From positions 1 through 64,000 of the forward strand of contig JAHEBL010000004.1 of the NCBI GenBank assembly GCA_024642265.1: 64,000 bases of DNA, read 5' to 3'. Below the pieces are notes generated by a model. That model did no database searches. It saw nothing but the letters and a program-made list of their open reading frames with translations, and had not been told where the DNA came from. Numbering within the stretch: the stretch's first letter is position 1; each line of letters opens with the position of its first letter. The stretch is from Haliea sp. (GTDB lineage: Bacteria; Pseudomonadota; Gammaproteobacteria; Pseudomonadales; Halieaceae). This document shows, piece by piece, positions 45,281 through 53,890 of the stretch. Both the position numbers and the translations under genes were made by a program.

Positions 45281-47593
45281 TCAGCCCTGGATGCTCTGCA
45301 CCTGCTCAACAAAATGCCAGGGCGCGAGCATTCTTTTCAGCTCTTCTGCGGGCACGGGTTTGCTGAACAGATAACCCTGCAGGACTTCTGCGCCATTGTC
45401 GATTAGGAAGCGGTACTGTTCTTCCGTCTCCACCCCTTCAGCCACGATACCGAGCCCGAGGCTTCTGGCCATGGAAATAATCGCGACCACCAGTTTTCCC
45501 CGGCTCTCGTTATTGTGGCAGTCCAGCACGAAACTGCGGTCTATCTTGAGCTCATCCAGTTCATAACGGCTCAGGTAGCTCAGTGTCGCGAAGCCGGCTC
45601 CGAAGTCGTCCACCGACAGGTACACACCCAGCGCCTTCAGGTCCAGCAAACTCTGGTGGGTCGTCCTGTCCTCATCCATCAGGATGCTTTCGCTCAAGCC
45701 GAGTTCCAGTCTGGAAGCCGGAAGCTCGAACTGCTTCAGCACCTCCCTGATTCTGTTGACGAAAGTACTCTTGAACTGGAACGCCGATACATTGATGGCG
45801 ACCCTGGGCAGTTCAAGACCCTGTGCATCGAACTCTTTCATCTGGCGACAGGATTCCGCGAGCACCCAGTCACCCAGTTCATCGATCACCCCGATCTCCT
45901 CCGCGAGGGGGATGAACTGGAATGGCGGCACGGTACCGTGTTCGGGATGTTCCCAGCGCAGCAGTGCTTCTGCGCCTGCCACCGCTCCCGTCAGGGTATT
46001 GACCTGTGGCTGGTAATGCAGCACCAGCTGCTTGCGCTCCACTGCCTTGCGCAGGTCCGCTTCGAGCTTGAGACGCCCCACGCCGGTGGCATCCATGTGC
46101 TCACTGAAAAACAGGTACTTGTCCCTGACAGATTCCTTGGCATGGTGCATGGCTATACCTGCCGCCTTGAGCAGTGACTCCACATTCGCGCCATCGCGCG
46201 GAGCGATCGCCACACCGATACTCGGGCTGACCACCAGTTCGTGGCCCTCGATAATGATCGGCTTCAACAACAGACCCAGCAGTCTTTCCACGACTGTTCC
46301 AGCCGATTTCACATTATCGATCTGGTTGAGAATCACTGTGAACTCGTCCCCGCCAAGGCGGGAAACATCAATTTTCTGACCGCCATCAACGTAGTGAGCA
46401 ACCGCGTCGCTGTCGCGCACACCCTCCACGAGGCGTTTGCCCACCTCCAGCAGCACCTGGTCACCTGCGCCGTAGCCCAGGGAGTCGTTGATGCGCTTGA
46501 AGTTATCCAGATTCATGAACAGCAGGGCCAGGGTATGGCCATTGCGCTGGTTGAGACCCAGTAACAGGTCGAGTTGCTCGGTGAACAGGCGCCGATTAGG
46601 CAGCGCAGTAAGGCCGTCGTAGTAGGCCATGTGCTGCATCCGCGTCCTGGTTTCGTTGATTTCCTCAGCGGCCCTGTTCAACTCCTTCTCGCGCTCGGTC
46701 AACTGGCTGGTGCGCTCATCCACCTTCATATTGAGCAAATGCTGGCCCACATCCGCTTCTTTCCTGGCTTTGGTAAAACCGCCGATCAGGCTGTTGAGTA
46801 CCGTGGCGATGTCCTTGAGTTCACTGCTGGCATCTATTACCAACGGCTTGTCCACCTTGCCGGAGGAAACATCGTCGGCCAGCTGTGCCAGGCGCGACAG
46901 GTCACGGGTAATTCGTCGGCTCACCAGCGCTACTGCCAGGCCGCACAATACGACCAGGCCGAGGCTGACAATGAGTACGCTGCGCACCGTCGGCCAGATC
47001 GTCTCGAGCAGCCCGGCCCTGGATATTTCCAGCTGCATGTAACCGATAATACGCAGGCTGCCGTTGGCAGCGGGCCCCGAAGGTGCGACAAAAAAATCGT
47101 AGGCGGTAAGCCCCTGTTGCGCCGGGTTGGCCCCCGTGAAGACCGGCACCGTCAGGTACACGGGCAGATTGGTATCTGTCCAGGCATCCCACAGGCCGGT
47201 ACCTGCCGGCTGCATGTCCGGACCGAGAGCGGTCAGGCCCGTGTCCGCCTCCCCGAGGTCGCGCCGCAGCAATTTGAAGGGGGGAGAAATCGCGCCGGCA
47301 CCGTCGCCGGCCTCACGCCGGGCCAGCAGTTCCCCCAGGCCATCCCGCGCTATGGCCACAGACACGGACGGCGTTTCCAGGAAACCGGCCAGCAACGGCT
47401 GCAGCGCTTCGTCCTGCCGCCGGTAGAGCTCCACCTGCAGGTCGGGGCGGCTCTGTACCTGCGCCAACAGTGTGTCGACCACCCTGTCGAAGGCAACATG
47501 GTACTCGCGCCAGGCAGTAAACCCGGTGAGCGCCAGGGCCAGCAACAAGGCAACAGAAATAAATAGCAGATTTATCCTGCCCGCTATCGTCAT
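45281..47593 (-). CDS. membrane GGDEF/EAL c-di-GMP protein with periplasmic sensor and HAMP
   Basis: 770 residues from the ATG at 47593, overlapping the rhomboid stop by 4 nt. TM1 at about 8-27, a periplasmic domain to about 203, TM2 at about 205-225, then HAMP and a coiled coil (QLTEREKELNRAAEEINETR). GGDEF is intact at 414-418. The I-site-like RDSD is at 393-396, followed by a 12-residue insertion before GGDEF. The EAL domain keeps EALLR (542), a DDFGAGF motif, KIDRSF and VAEGVET. Both synthesis and hydrolysis of c-di-GMP look possible. It is embedded in the nadK-pepN block. Confidence 0.9.
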   Translation of the reverse strand: MTIAGRINLLFISVALLLALALTGFTAWREYHVAFDRVVDTLLAQVQSRPDLQVELYRRQDEALQPLLAGFLETPSVSVAIARDGLGELLARREAGDGAGAISPPFKLLRRDLGEADTGLTALGPDMQPAGTGLWDAWTDTNLPVYLTVPVFTGANPAQQGLTAYDFFVAPSGPAANGSLRIIGYMQLEISRAGLLETIWPTVRSVLIVSLGLVVLCGLAVALVSRRITRDLSRLAQLADDVSSGKVDKPLVIDASSELKDIATVLNSLIGGFTKARKEADVGQHLLNMKVDERTSQLTEREKELNRAAEEINETRTRMQHMAYYDGLTALPNRRLFTEQLDLLLGLNQRNGHTLALLFMNLDNFKRINDSLGYGAGDQVLLEVGKRLVEGVRDSDAVAHYVDGGQKIDVSRLGGDEFTVILNQIDNVKSAGTVVERLLGLLLKPIIIEGHELVVSPSIGVAIAPRDGANVESLLKAAGIAMHHAKESVRDKYLFFSEHMDATGVGRLKLEADLRKAVERKQLVLHYQPQVNTLTGAVAGAEALLRWEHPEHGTVPPFQFIPLAEEIGVIDELGDWVLAESCRQMKEFDAQGLELPRVAINVSAFQFKSTFVNRIREVLKQFELPASRLELGLSESILMDEDRTTHQSLLDLKALGVYLSVDDFGAGFATLSYLSRYELDELKIDRSFVLDCHNNESRGKLVVAIISMARSLGLGIVAEGVETEEQYRFLIDNGAEVLQGYLFSKPVPAEELKRMLAPWHFVEQVQSIQG

Positions 47594-48438
47594 GAATCCT
47601 GTCTCCCCGACATCATTCCAAACAACGCCCCCAGCACAGCGCCACAGATCAATCCACCCAGATGGGCCGCGTTGGCAATCGCCCCGAAGCCAAGCACTTC
47701 CACCAGCCCCACCATGCAAAACACCAGCCACCCCACCATGAACAGCATGAGCGCCGGCGCGGGCTGGATACGCCAGGCGGGCTGGAACAGCGGAGCCACC
47801 CAGGAAAAACCCAGCAGCCCGTAGACCACACCCGACATGCCGCCAAACAGCCCCGCACCACCGAAGGCAAACTGACTGCCATTGGACACCACGGCGATCA
47901 CCAGAAACAACAGGAACATGTTGATATGTCCCATCACCCGCTCAACCTTGCCACCGAGTTCCCACAACCAGAGGCTGTTGAAGACAATATGCAGCCAGCC
48001 AAAATGCAGGAAAGCCGGCGTAACCAGGCGCCAGTACTGGCTGTGCATACTGTCAAATACCGGCCTGCCGTCGATCACCTCGAAGGGGGTAAAGGTCAGG
48101 TAGCCCAGCCACCGGGTTGCAGAAAAGTAAAACAACAGGAATCCGCACATGCTGAGCAGGATCAATGCCGTGGTTACCGGTACCGATCGCCAGCTCATGG
48201 CGGTCACCAGTGGCGGACGCCGGCCCTGCCTTGACAGTTCGATGCGCAGCTCACCGGCCCGCCAGGCCCGATACAATGACGTGACCTCGTCGGCCTGCGC
48301 GGCCCGCTGTACGGCCACTACCTGCTGGCCATTCTCCTCAAATATCCGGTGTACCACCCCACGCTGGTGGAGGATGGCACTCAGAGGCAACAGGTCTTCT
48401 TCAACGCTGACGCTGAGGGCGGGATGAAAATCCGTCAT
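47590..48438 (-). CDS. rhomboid family intramembrane serine protease
   Basis: 282 residues from the ATG at 48438, which shares 1 nt with the nadK stop (TGATG). A soluble N-terminal domain of about 85 residues, GlpG-like, precedes six predicted helices. The catalytic dyad is Ser202 in GGMSGVVYG and His259 in ANAAHLGG, with the structural HFGWLHIVFNSLWLWELG loop before them. It cleaves transmembrane substrates in the inner membrane. Substrates are unknown. Confidence 0.93.
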   Translation of the reverse strand: MTDFHPALSVSVEEDLLPLSAILHQRGVVHRIFEENGQQVVAVQRAAQADEVTSLYRAWRAGELRIELSRQGRRPPLVTAMSWRSVPVTTALILLSMCGFLLFYFSATRWLGYLTFTPFEVIDGRPVFDSMHSQYWRLVTPAFLHFGWLHIVFNSLWLWELGGKVERVMGHINMFLLFLVIAVVSNGSQFAFGGAGLFGGMSGVVYGLLGFSWVAPLFQPAWRIQPAPALMLFMVGWLVFCMVGLVEVLGFGAIANAAHLGGLICGAVLGALFGMMSGRQDS

Positions 48439-49322
48439 CAACTTACCAGCGCATCGCCCCAGCGCAGTTTGTCCCTGCAGCTGGCGTAGAAACTGTGACC
48501 CACCGGATGCAGCAGGGTCAGCCGGTGACTCTTCTTGGTGACGTGCACGGAATCACCGGGTCGCGCGGTCATATTGACCTGCCCGTCACAGGTCACCGGC
48601 GGATGGATGCGATTGCGCGCCAGGATATCGACCCGAATCCGGGAGTTACCATCTACCACAATGGGACGACTGCTCAGTGCATGGGGAAACATCGGCACCA
48701 GCACCATTGCATCGAGTGTAGGGTGCATGATCGGACCGCCACCGGAGAGGGAGTAGGCGGTTGAGCCCGTGGGTGTAGAAACAATCAGGCCGTCCGCGCG
48801 CTGGCGATAGACAAAACTGTCGTTGATATAAAGTTCGAACTCGATCATCTGGGCCGATGTGCCGGAGTTCACCACCACGTCATTCAGTGCGTCCGCGCGG
48901 CCAACGACCTTGCCGGCCCTGTGCACCTGCGCATCCAGCAGGAAGCGATTCTCCAGTTCATAGTGGCCGTCCAGTACCGCGGGGACCTGTTGGGAAATTT
49001 CGTCGGGCATGATATCAGTCAGGAAACCAAGACGGCCCCGGTTCACCCCCAGTACCGGGGTATCATACTTCGCCAGGGTGCGGGCCGCGCTCAGCAGGCT
49101 GCCATCTCCGCCCACCACAATCACCAGATCCGCCGACTGGCCTATTTCGTCGCAGCTGGCCAGGCGGTGACTGCTGTCCTCCACGAGTTCGCCAAGACGG
49201 TCCTCGAGCACCACCTCCAGCCCACGTTCCTCCAGCAGTACCAGCAATTCCTGCACCACCTCGCGCAGGCCGGACTGCTTGCTGCGCCCCACCAAACCAA
49301 TTCTTGTAAACGCTGCCTGCAT
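48438..49322 (-). CDS. nadK: NAD kinase
   Basis: 294 residues from the ATG at 49322, matching the usual start IGLVGR; a longer reading from 49364 adds an unlikely leader. The GGDGS motif is at 71-75, with NRGRLGFLTD and STPTGSTAYSLSGGGPI as further landmarks. It phosphorylates NAD to NADP in the cytosol and sets the cellular NADP pool. It is first in a tightly overlapping minus-strand operon and divergent from the DUF1853 gene by 65 nt. Confidence 0.96.
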   Translation of the reverse strand: MQAAFTRIGLVGRSKQSGLREVVQELLVLLEERGLEVVLEDRLGELVEDSSHRLASCDEIGQSADLVIVVGGDGSLLSAARTLAKYDTPVLGVNRGRLGFLTDIMPDEISQQVPAVLDGHYELENRFLLDAQVHRAGKVVGRADALNDVVVNSGTSAQMIEFELYINDSFVYRQRADGLIVSTPTGSTAYSLSGGGPIMHPTLDAMVLVPMFPHALSSRPIVVDGNSRIRVDILARNRIHPPVTCDGQVNMTARPGDSVHVTKKSHRLTLLHPVGHSFYASCRDKLRWGDALVS

Positions 49323-49387
49323 CTTGCTAACGTCCCGCCCCTGAAGGACCGTTATTATAACCACGAAAGCACAGGAAAGGCGCAGTT

Positions 49388-50308
49388 ATGTCGGCATTTA
49401 CCTACAGGACACAGGCAGTGCGCGACCTGGCTTGGGCCTGCTTCTCGCCGCCCCTGCTGCACACGGCGCAACTGGCTGCGAACGCTGATGGCGTGAGCGA
49501 CTGCAGCCCGCATCTCAGCGCCTCTCGCCAGGACTGGCTGGCGCAGCTGGACCGCAACCCGCAGCCGCTGCTGAAACACCTGGCCGGCTGCACGAGTCGG
49601 CGCCTGGGCGTGTATTTTGAATCACTCTGGCATTTTTTCCTGCAACAGGACCCGGCCTTCGAGCTGGTGGCGCACAATCTGGCAGTGCGCGATGGCGGCG
49701 CCACCCTGGGAGAATTCGATGTGATCTACTGGTGTCGCGAGCGACAGCGCCACTGCCACCTGGAACTGGCCGTAAAATACTACCTGGGCTGGCGCGCCCC
49801 CGACGCCGATGAACCCGCGGGCCAATGGCGCGATTGGCTGGGGCCCAATAGCCGGGACCGCCTCGACCTGAAGCTGCGGCAATTGCTGGAGCGGCAGATC
49901 CTGCTGGGCCACAGGCCGCGGGCCCGGGAGCAGTTGCGCGATCTGGGTATAAACGACATGGTCAGGGAAATCGCCATCAAGGGCTACCTGTTCCAGCCCC
50001 GCGGCTCACCCCTGCCCCCGCCACCGGGTTTCAATTCGCAGCTGGGGTTCTCACAATGGCTGCACCTGCAGACACTGCCGCTGCACCTGCGGCAAACGCA
50101 GGCGGAACACTTCCTGCTGTTGCCGAGGATGCGCTGGCTTTCGACAGCGCAGGCGCAGCCCGAGGAACAATTAATGAGTCGTTCAATGCTGCTGGAAAGA
50201 CTACAATTGCCCGCTCCCGCACGACTCATTGCGGGCATCGACCGGGGTGGACGGGAAATATGCCGTTTTTTCGTCACCCCGGACCACTGGCCCGCCGACC
50301 ACGACTGA
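49388..50308 (+). CDS. DUF1853 family protein
   Basis: 306 residues. The family landmarks are YRTQAVRDLAWACFSPPLL, RRLGVYFESLWHFFLQ, LGEFDVIYW with CHLELAVKYYLG, and GPNSRDRLDLKLRQLLERQI. The D...E-x-K arrangement (EFDVIYW...LELAVKYYL) resembles PD-(D/E)xK nuclease folds, so a nuclease-like activity is possible but unproven. Its neighbour across the divergent promoter is nadK. The SDR gene follows after 22 nt. Confidence 0.85.
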   Translation: MSAFTYRTQAVRDLAWACFSPPLLHTAQLAANADGVSDCSPHLSASRQDWLAQLDRNPQPLLKHLAGCTSRRLGVYFESLWHFFLQQDPAFELVAHNLAVRDGGATLGEFDVIYWCRERQRHCHLELAVKYYLGWRAPDADEPAGQWRDWLGPNSRDRLDLKLRQLLERQILLGHRPRAREQLRDLGINDMVREIAIKGYLFQPRGSPLPPPPGFNSQLGFSQWLHLQTLPLHLRQTQAEHFLLLPRMRWLSTAQAQPEEQLMSRSMLLERLQLPAPARLIAGIDRGGREICRFFVTPDHWPADHD

Positions 50309-50330
50309 ACACGCCCTCACCGGAGACTGT

Positions 50331-51071
50331 ATGACTACAAGCAAATCGGTACTGATTACCGGAGCCACCCGCGGACTCGGGGAAAATCTCGCCCGCCATT
50401 TTGCCGCGCGCGGCTATCGGCTCGCGCTTACCGGACGCAAGCAGGAAGACCTGGACCGCCTCGGCAGCGAGCTGGCGGGAAAAGCGGGCGACATCGTGCT
50501 GGAAACGCTGGATGTCTCTGACTATGACAGTATCGCCCCCGTGCTCAAGCGCTGTGCAGAGCGCATGAACGGGCTGGATATTGTCGTTATCAATGCCGGG
50601 GTGGCATTCACCACCCCCGCTGGCAGGGGACATTTCGGGCAGATCCGCCAGACCATAGATGTCAACCTGACCGGAGCGATTGCCACTGCGGAAGCCGCGG
50701 TCGAACTGTTTCGCAGCCAGGGCCATGGCCATGTCGTGGGAATCACCTCGCTGGCGGGTGTGCGCGGCATGCGCGGGCAGGGTGTTTACAGTGCCACCAA
50801 GGCGGGCCTCAGCCGCTACCTGGAATCCCTGCGCCTGGAGACCCGGCGCGATTCAATCGTGGTTACCGACCTGGCACCGGGTTACATAGATACCGACCTG
50901 AACAGCTCGATACCCAACCGACCATTTCTGGTGACCGCCGAACAGGGCACAAAAGTGATGGTTGACCTGATCGAACGCAGGGTCAGTTTCCGCTACGTGC
51001 CGCCGTGGCCCTGGACACTGGTAGCCCAGGTTATCAAGTGGCTGCCGGACAGCGTGATCGCAAAAATGTAG
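50331..51071 (+). CDS. short-chain dehydrogenase/reductase
   Basis: 246 residues from the ATG at 50331 with GGAG upstream; an in-frame extension to 50229 overlaps DUF1853 in another frame and is rejected. NAD(P)-binding TGATRGLG is at 10-17, VVINAG follows, and the catalytic Ser...YSATK (Tyr-x-x-x-Lys) is in GVYSATKAGLSRYLESL. It is a classical SDR of unknown substrate, probably cytosolic with a hydrophobic C-terminus. Confidence 0.9.
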   Translation: MTTSKSVLITGATRGLGENLARHFAARGYRLALTGRKQEDLDRLGSELAGKAGDIVLETLDVSDYDSIAPVLKRCAERMNGLDIVVINAGVAFTTPAGRGHFGQIRQTIDVNLTGAIATAEAAVELFRSQGHGHVVGITSLAGVRGMRGQGVYSATKAGLSRYLESLRLETRRDSIVVTDLAPGYIDTDLNSSIPNRPFLVTAEQGTKVMVDLIERRVSFRYVPPWPWTLVAQVIKWLPDSVIAKM

Positions 51072-51084
51072 CCCTGCCGCGCGG

Positions 51085-51978
51085 TCAGTCCTGCAGCCAG
51101 GAAAAACCGCGACGCCCCTGCAGTCCTCCCGTATGCACCGCCAACAGCGGTAAGTCGGCATCGAACTCCCCGCTCTGCAGGCGCTGGTGAATAGCGTAAA
51201 GCAGCTTGCCCGTATACACCGGGTCCAGCGCCACTTCGTGCGCCGCCTCAAAGGCAAGCATGAACTCGCGCAGGCCGCTGTTCACCCGGGCGAACCCTCC
51301 GCAGTGGTAATCATGCAGGATCCGCCAGCGCGCGCGGTCGGCCCCTGCGGTGGTCCCGAGCAACCGTTGCGCGCGCTGCTCCAGGTCCGTGGCGCCTTTC
51401 AGCGCCGCCACGCCGGTGACCTCGCAGTCACTGCCCAGACCTGCCACCAGGCCGGCCAGGGTGGTGGCAGTGCCGACGGGCACCAGTATATGGCGCGCAG
51501 CGGGAGCTGCCGTCCTGATCAGTTCGGCAATGGCCATGCAACCGCGGGCTCCCTCGGCATTGGCGCCGCCCTCGGGAATGACCAGACAGGGCGCGTAGCG
51601 CTTTTGCAGATCCGCCAGGTAATCGGCGTCGTGGCGACGCCGGTATTCCGCCCTGGATACCCGCACTATCTGCATGCCCCAGCGCCGCGCATCGACCAGC
51701 GTGGCCGGCTCCGCACCGTTGTCTTCACCCCGCACGATGCCGACGGTGGCAAAGCCCTGCTCGGCGCCAACGGCCGCCAGCGCGTGCAGGTGATTGGACC
51801 AGGCACCGCCGAAGGACACCAGCCGCTTGATACCGCCGCGCCTGGCCGCCGACAGGTTACCCGCAAGCTTGAATTTCTTGTTGCCTGGCGCGAGACCGCC
51901 GCCTGCGTCAAGACGCAACAGGGTGACGCTGGCCATCGACACACCGGCGACGGGCGCATCCCCCAGCTGCGTCAACAT
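51085..51978 (-). CDS. PLP-dependent D-cysteine desulfhydrase/ACC deaminase family protein
   Basis: 297 residues from the ATG at 51978; longer readings run into lipA. Fold type II PLP enzyme: the Schiff-base Lys34 lies in PGNKKFKLAGNL, the substrate-binding SFGGAWSNHLHALAAVG follows, and the PLP phosphate loop is VPVGTATTLAGLVAGL. Family members deaminate D-cysteine or 1-aminocyclopropane-1-carboxylate; the choice cannot be made from sequence alone. It starts 13 nt after lipA and may be cotranscribed. Confidence 0.87.
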   Translation of the reverse strand: MLTQLGDAPVAGVSMASVTLLRLDAGGGLAPGNKKFKLAGNLSAARRGGIKRLVSFGGAWSNHLHALAAVGAEQGFATVGIVRGEDNGAEPATLVDARRWGMQIVRVSRAEYRRRHDADYLADLQKRYAPCLVIPEGGANAEGARGCMAIAELIRTAAPAARHILVPVGTATTLAGLVAGLGSDCEVTGVAALKGATDLEQRAQRLLGTTAGADRARWRILHDYHCGGFARVNSGLREFMLAFEAAHEVALDPVYTGKLLYAIHQRLQSGEFDADLPLLAVHTGGLQGRRGFSWLQD

Positions 51979-51991
51979 GCCAGTGGCGGAA

Positions 51992-52987
51992 TCAGGAACG
52001 GGAGAGGCCGACGTTATTTTTCTGCAATACCTGCTCGGCGCGATAACTGGAGCGCACGAACACGCCGGACACGACTTCCATAAAACCCCGCTCGAGGCCC
52101 CACTCCCGGTATTTCTCGAATTCATCGGGTGTGACCCAGCGAGCAATCGGGTAATGATGCGCGGTAGGCTGCAGGTACTGGCCGAAAGTGAGGATATCCA
52201 CGGACGCGGCGCGCAAGTCGTCCATCGCCTCGAGGATCTCTTCCTCGGTCTCGCCGAGTCCCAGCATCAGGCTGGTCTTGGTCAGCACGTCGGGGCGGTA
52301 CTGCCTGGCATGGGCCAGCACCGCCAGTGTCTGCTCGTAACTGGCCCTGGGGTCCCGCACGGGATGGGTCAATCGCCTGACGGTCTCCACATTCTGGGCA
52401 AAGACCTCGATGCCAGAATCGAGTACGGTCTCGACATCGGCCAGCACACCCAGAAAATCCGGTGTCAGTGCCTCCACGGCGGTATGGGGATTCAGTGCTT
52501 TCACCTGTCGCACACAATCGGCGTAATGACCGGCACCGCCGTCGGGCAGGTCGTCGCGGTTGACGGAGGTGAGCACCACGTAGCGGAGCTTCATCAACTG
52601 CACTGAGCGCGCAGTGTTGGCCGGCTCGTCCGGGTCGAGCCAGCCCTTCGGGTTACCGGTATTCACGGCGCAGAATCGACAGGCGCGGGTGCAGACATCC
52701 CCCATCAGCATGATGGTGGCCGTACCGGAACTCCAGCACTCGCTCATATTCGGGCACTTGGCCTCTTCGCAAACCGTGGCCAGTCGATGTTCGCGAACGA
52801 TACCCTGGACCCTGTCGAAATTGGCGCCGCCCTGCACCCGCACCCGCAGCCATTCGGGCTTGCGCTGGCGCGGGCCCTCCGCCCGGCCGGCCTTGACGCC
52901 GTCCTTGATGGCGGTGATGCCCTTTTCGTTGACGAATTTCTCACCACTGGCGACATGGACAACCGGTATGAGTTCACTGTCTGGCAT
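51992..52987 (-). CDS. lipA: lipoyl synthase
   Basis: 331 residues. The radical-SAM cluster is Cys99-x3-Cys103-x2-Cys106 (CTRACRFC) and the auxiliary cluster Cys73, Cys78, Cys84 ([12 protein letters not shown]). The C-terminal [11 protein letters not shown] supplies the conserved RSSY serine ligand. It inserts two sulfurs into octanoyl-E2 or GcvH to form lipoate. lipB is not adjacent. It is divergent from frdC across 165 nt. Confidence 0.96.
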   Translation of the reverse strand: MPDSELIPVVHVASGEKFVNEKGITAIKDGVKAGRAEGPRQRKPEWLRVRVQGGANFDRVQGIVREHRLATVCEEAKCPNMSECWSSGTATIMLMGDVCTRACRFCAVNTGNPKGWLDPDEPANTARSVQLMKLRYVVLTSVNRDDLPDGGAGHYADCVRQVKALNPHTAVEALTPDFLGVLADVETVLDSGIEVFAQNVETVRRLTHPVRDPRASYEQTLAVLAHARQYRPDVLTKTSLMLGLGETEEEILEAMDDLRAASVDILTFGQYLQPTAHHYPIARWVTPDEFEKYREWGLERGFMEVVSGVFVRSSYRAEQVLQKNNVGLSRS

Positions 52988-53152
52988 GACCTGGGACCTC
53001 GGGGCTGGTATACATTAAACGGCAATTGTACCCTAATGGAGCGCAGCGAGCCCACGGCGTCAATATATGGACACTTGAGGCAGAACAAGGTTGGGCCAGA
53101 CACGCTGGGTTAGTATCATCGGTCAAATAAGTGAGCACGTGTATGGCAGGCG

Positions 53153-53887
53153 ATGACTGGCAAGCTTGACAGGGGACCAGCCCGGGCAGACATTCTGCAG
53201 AGCCTCAGCGGCCTGCTGCTGGTGCTGTTCATCTGGGGCCACATGTTCTTTGAATCCAGCATTTTGCTGGGCAAGGACGCGATGTACCGGGTGACGAGGA
53301 TGTTCGAGGGTGAGCCCCTGTTCGGCAAGCCCTACCCGCTGCTGGTATCAGGTGTCGCGGCCATCATCTTCGTCCTGATCGCCGTCCACGCCGTGCTCGC
53401 GCTGCGAAAATTTCCCGGCAGCCATCGCCAGTACCGGGAATTCAACGCCCACATGGGCGCCATGCGACACCCCGACACCACCCTGTGGTACGTGCAAGTG
53501 CTTACCGGATTTGCCCTGTTTTTCCTGGCCTCGGCACACCTGCTGGTCGTGTTCCTGCAACCGGACAATATCGGCCCCTATGCCTCCTCCGACAGGATCT
53601 GGAGCGGGCGTTTCTGGATACTCTATGCGCTGCTGCTGGTCTGCGTGCACCTGCATGCGGGCATCGGCATCTACCGCCTGGCAATGAAGTGGGGCCCCAT
53701 TCCCGCCGCCGGTTCAAAAGTGGCCCGGCGCCGGCTCAAACTGGCCATGTGGGGCATCATCGCCTTCTTCCTGTGCCTGGGAACCGCCAGCCTTGCCACC
53801 TACATGTACATCGGCCGTGACCACGCACCGCATGCCGGGGAGCGTTACCTGCCGGCCCACCAACAGGCGCTGCCGGGAAACACATAG
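53153..53887 (+). CDS. frdC: fumarate reductase cytochrome b subunit, type B (dihaem)
   Basis: 244 residues, five transmembrane helices. His30, His79, His129 and His168 sit at exactly the spacings of the Wolinella FrdC haem ligands (44, 93, 143, 182), so two b haems are expected. Glu52 falls where Wolinella Glu66 (menaquinol site) lies. Position 166, equivalent to the E-pathway Glu180, is His. This integral subunit binds menaquinone and links the periplasm side to FrdB. The order C-A-B is that of epsilonproteobacteria, not of E. coli frdABCD. Confidence 0.9.
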   Translation: MTGKLDRGPARADILQSLSGLLLVLFIWGHMFFESSILLGKDAMYRVTRMFEGEPLFGKPYPLLVSGVAAIIFVLIAVHAVLALRKFPGSHRQYREFNAHMGAMRHPDTTLWYVQVLTGFALFFLASAHLLVVFLQPDNIGPYASSDRIWSGRFWILYALLLVCVHLHAGIGIYRLAMKWGPIPAAGSKVARRRLKLAMWGIIAFFLCLGTASLATYMYIGRDHAPHAGERYLPAHQQALPGNT

Positions 53888-53890
53888 TCC

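Noticed and set aside
53088-53152. Possible FNR/Anr box upstream of frdC
   Set aside because: The stretch TATCATCGGTCAAA does not give a TTGAT-N4-ATCAA palindrome, so oxygen control cannot be claimed.
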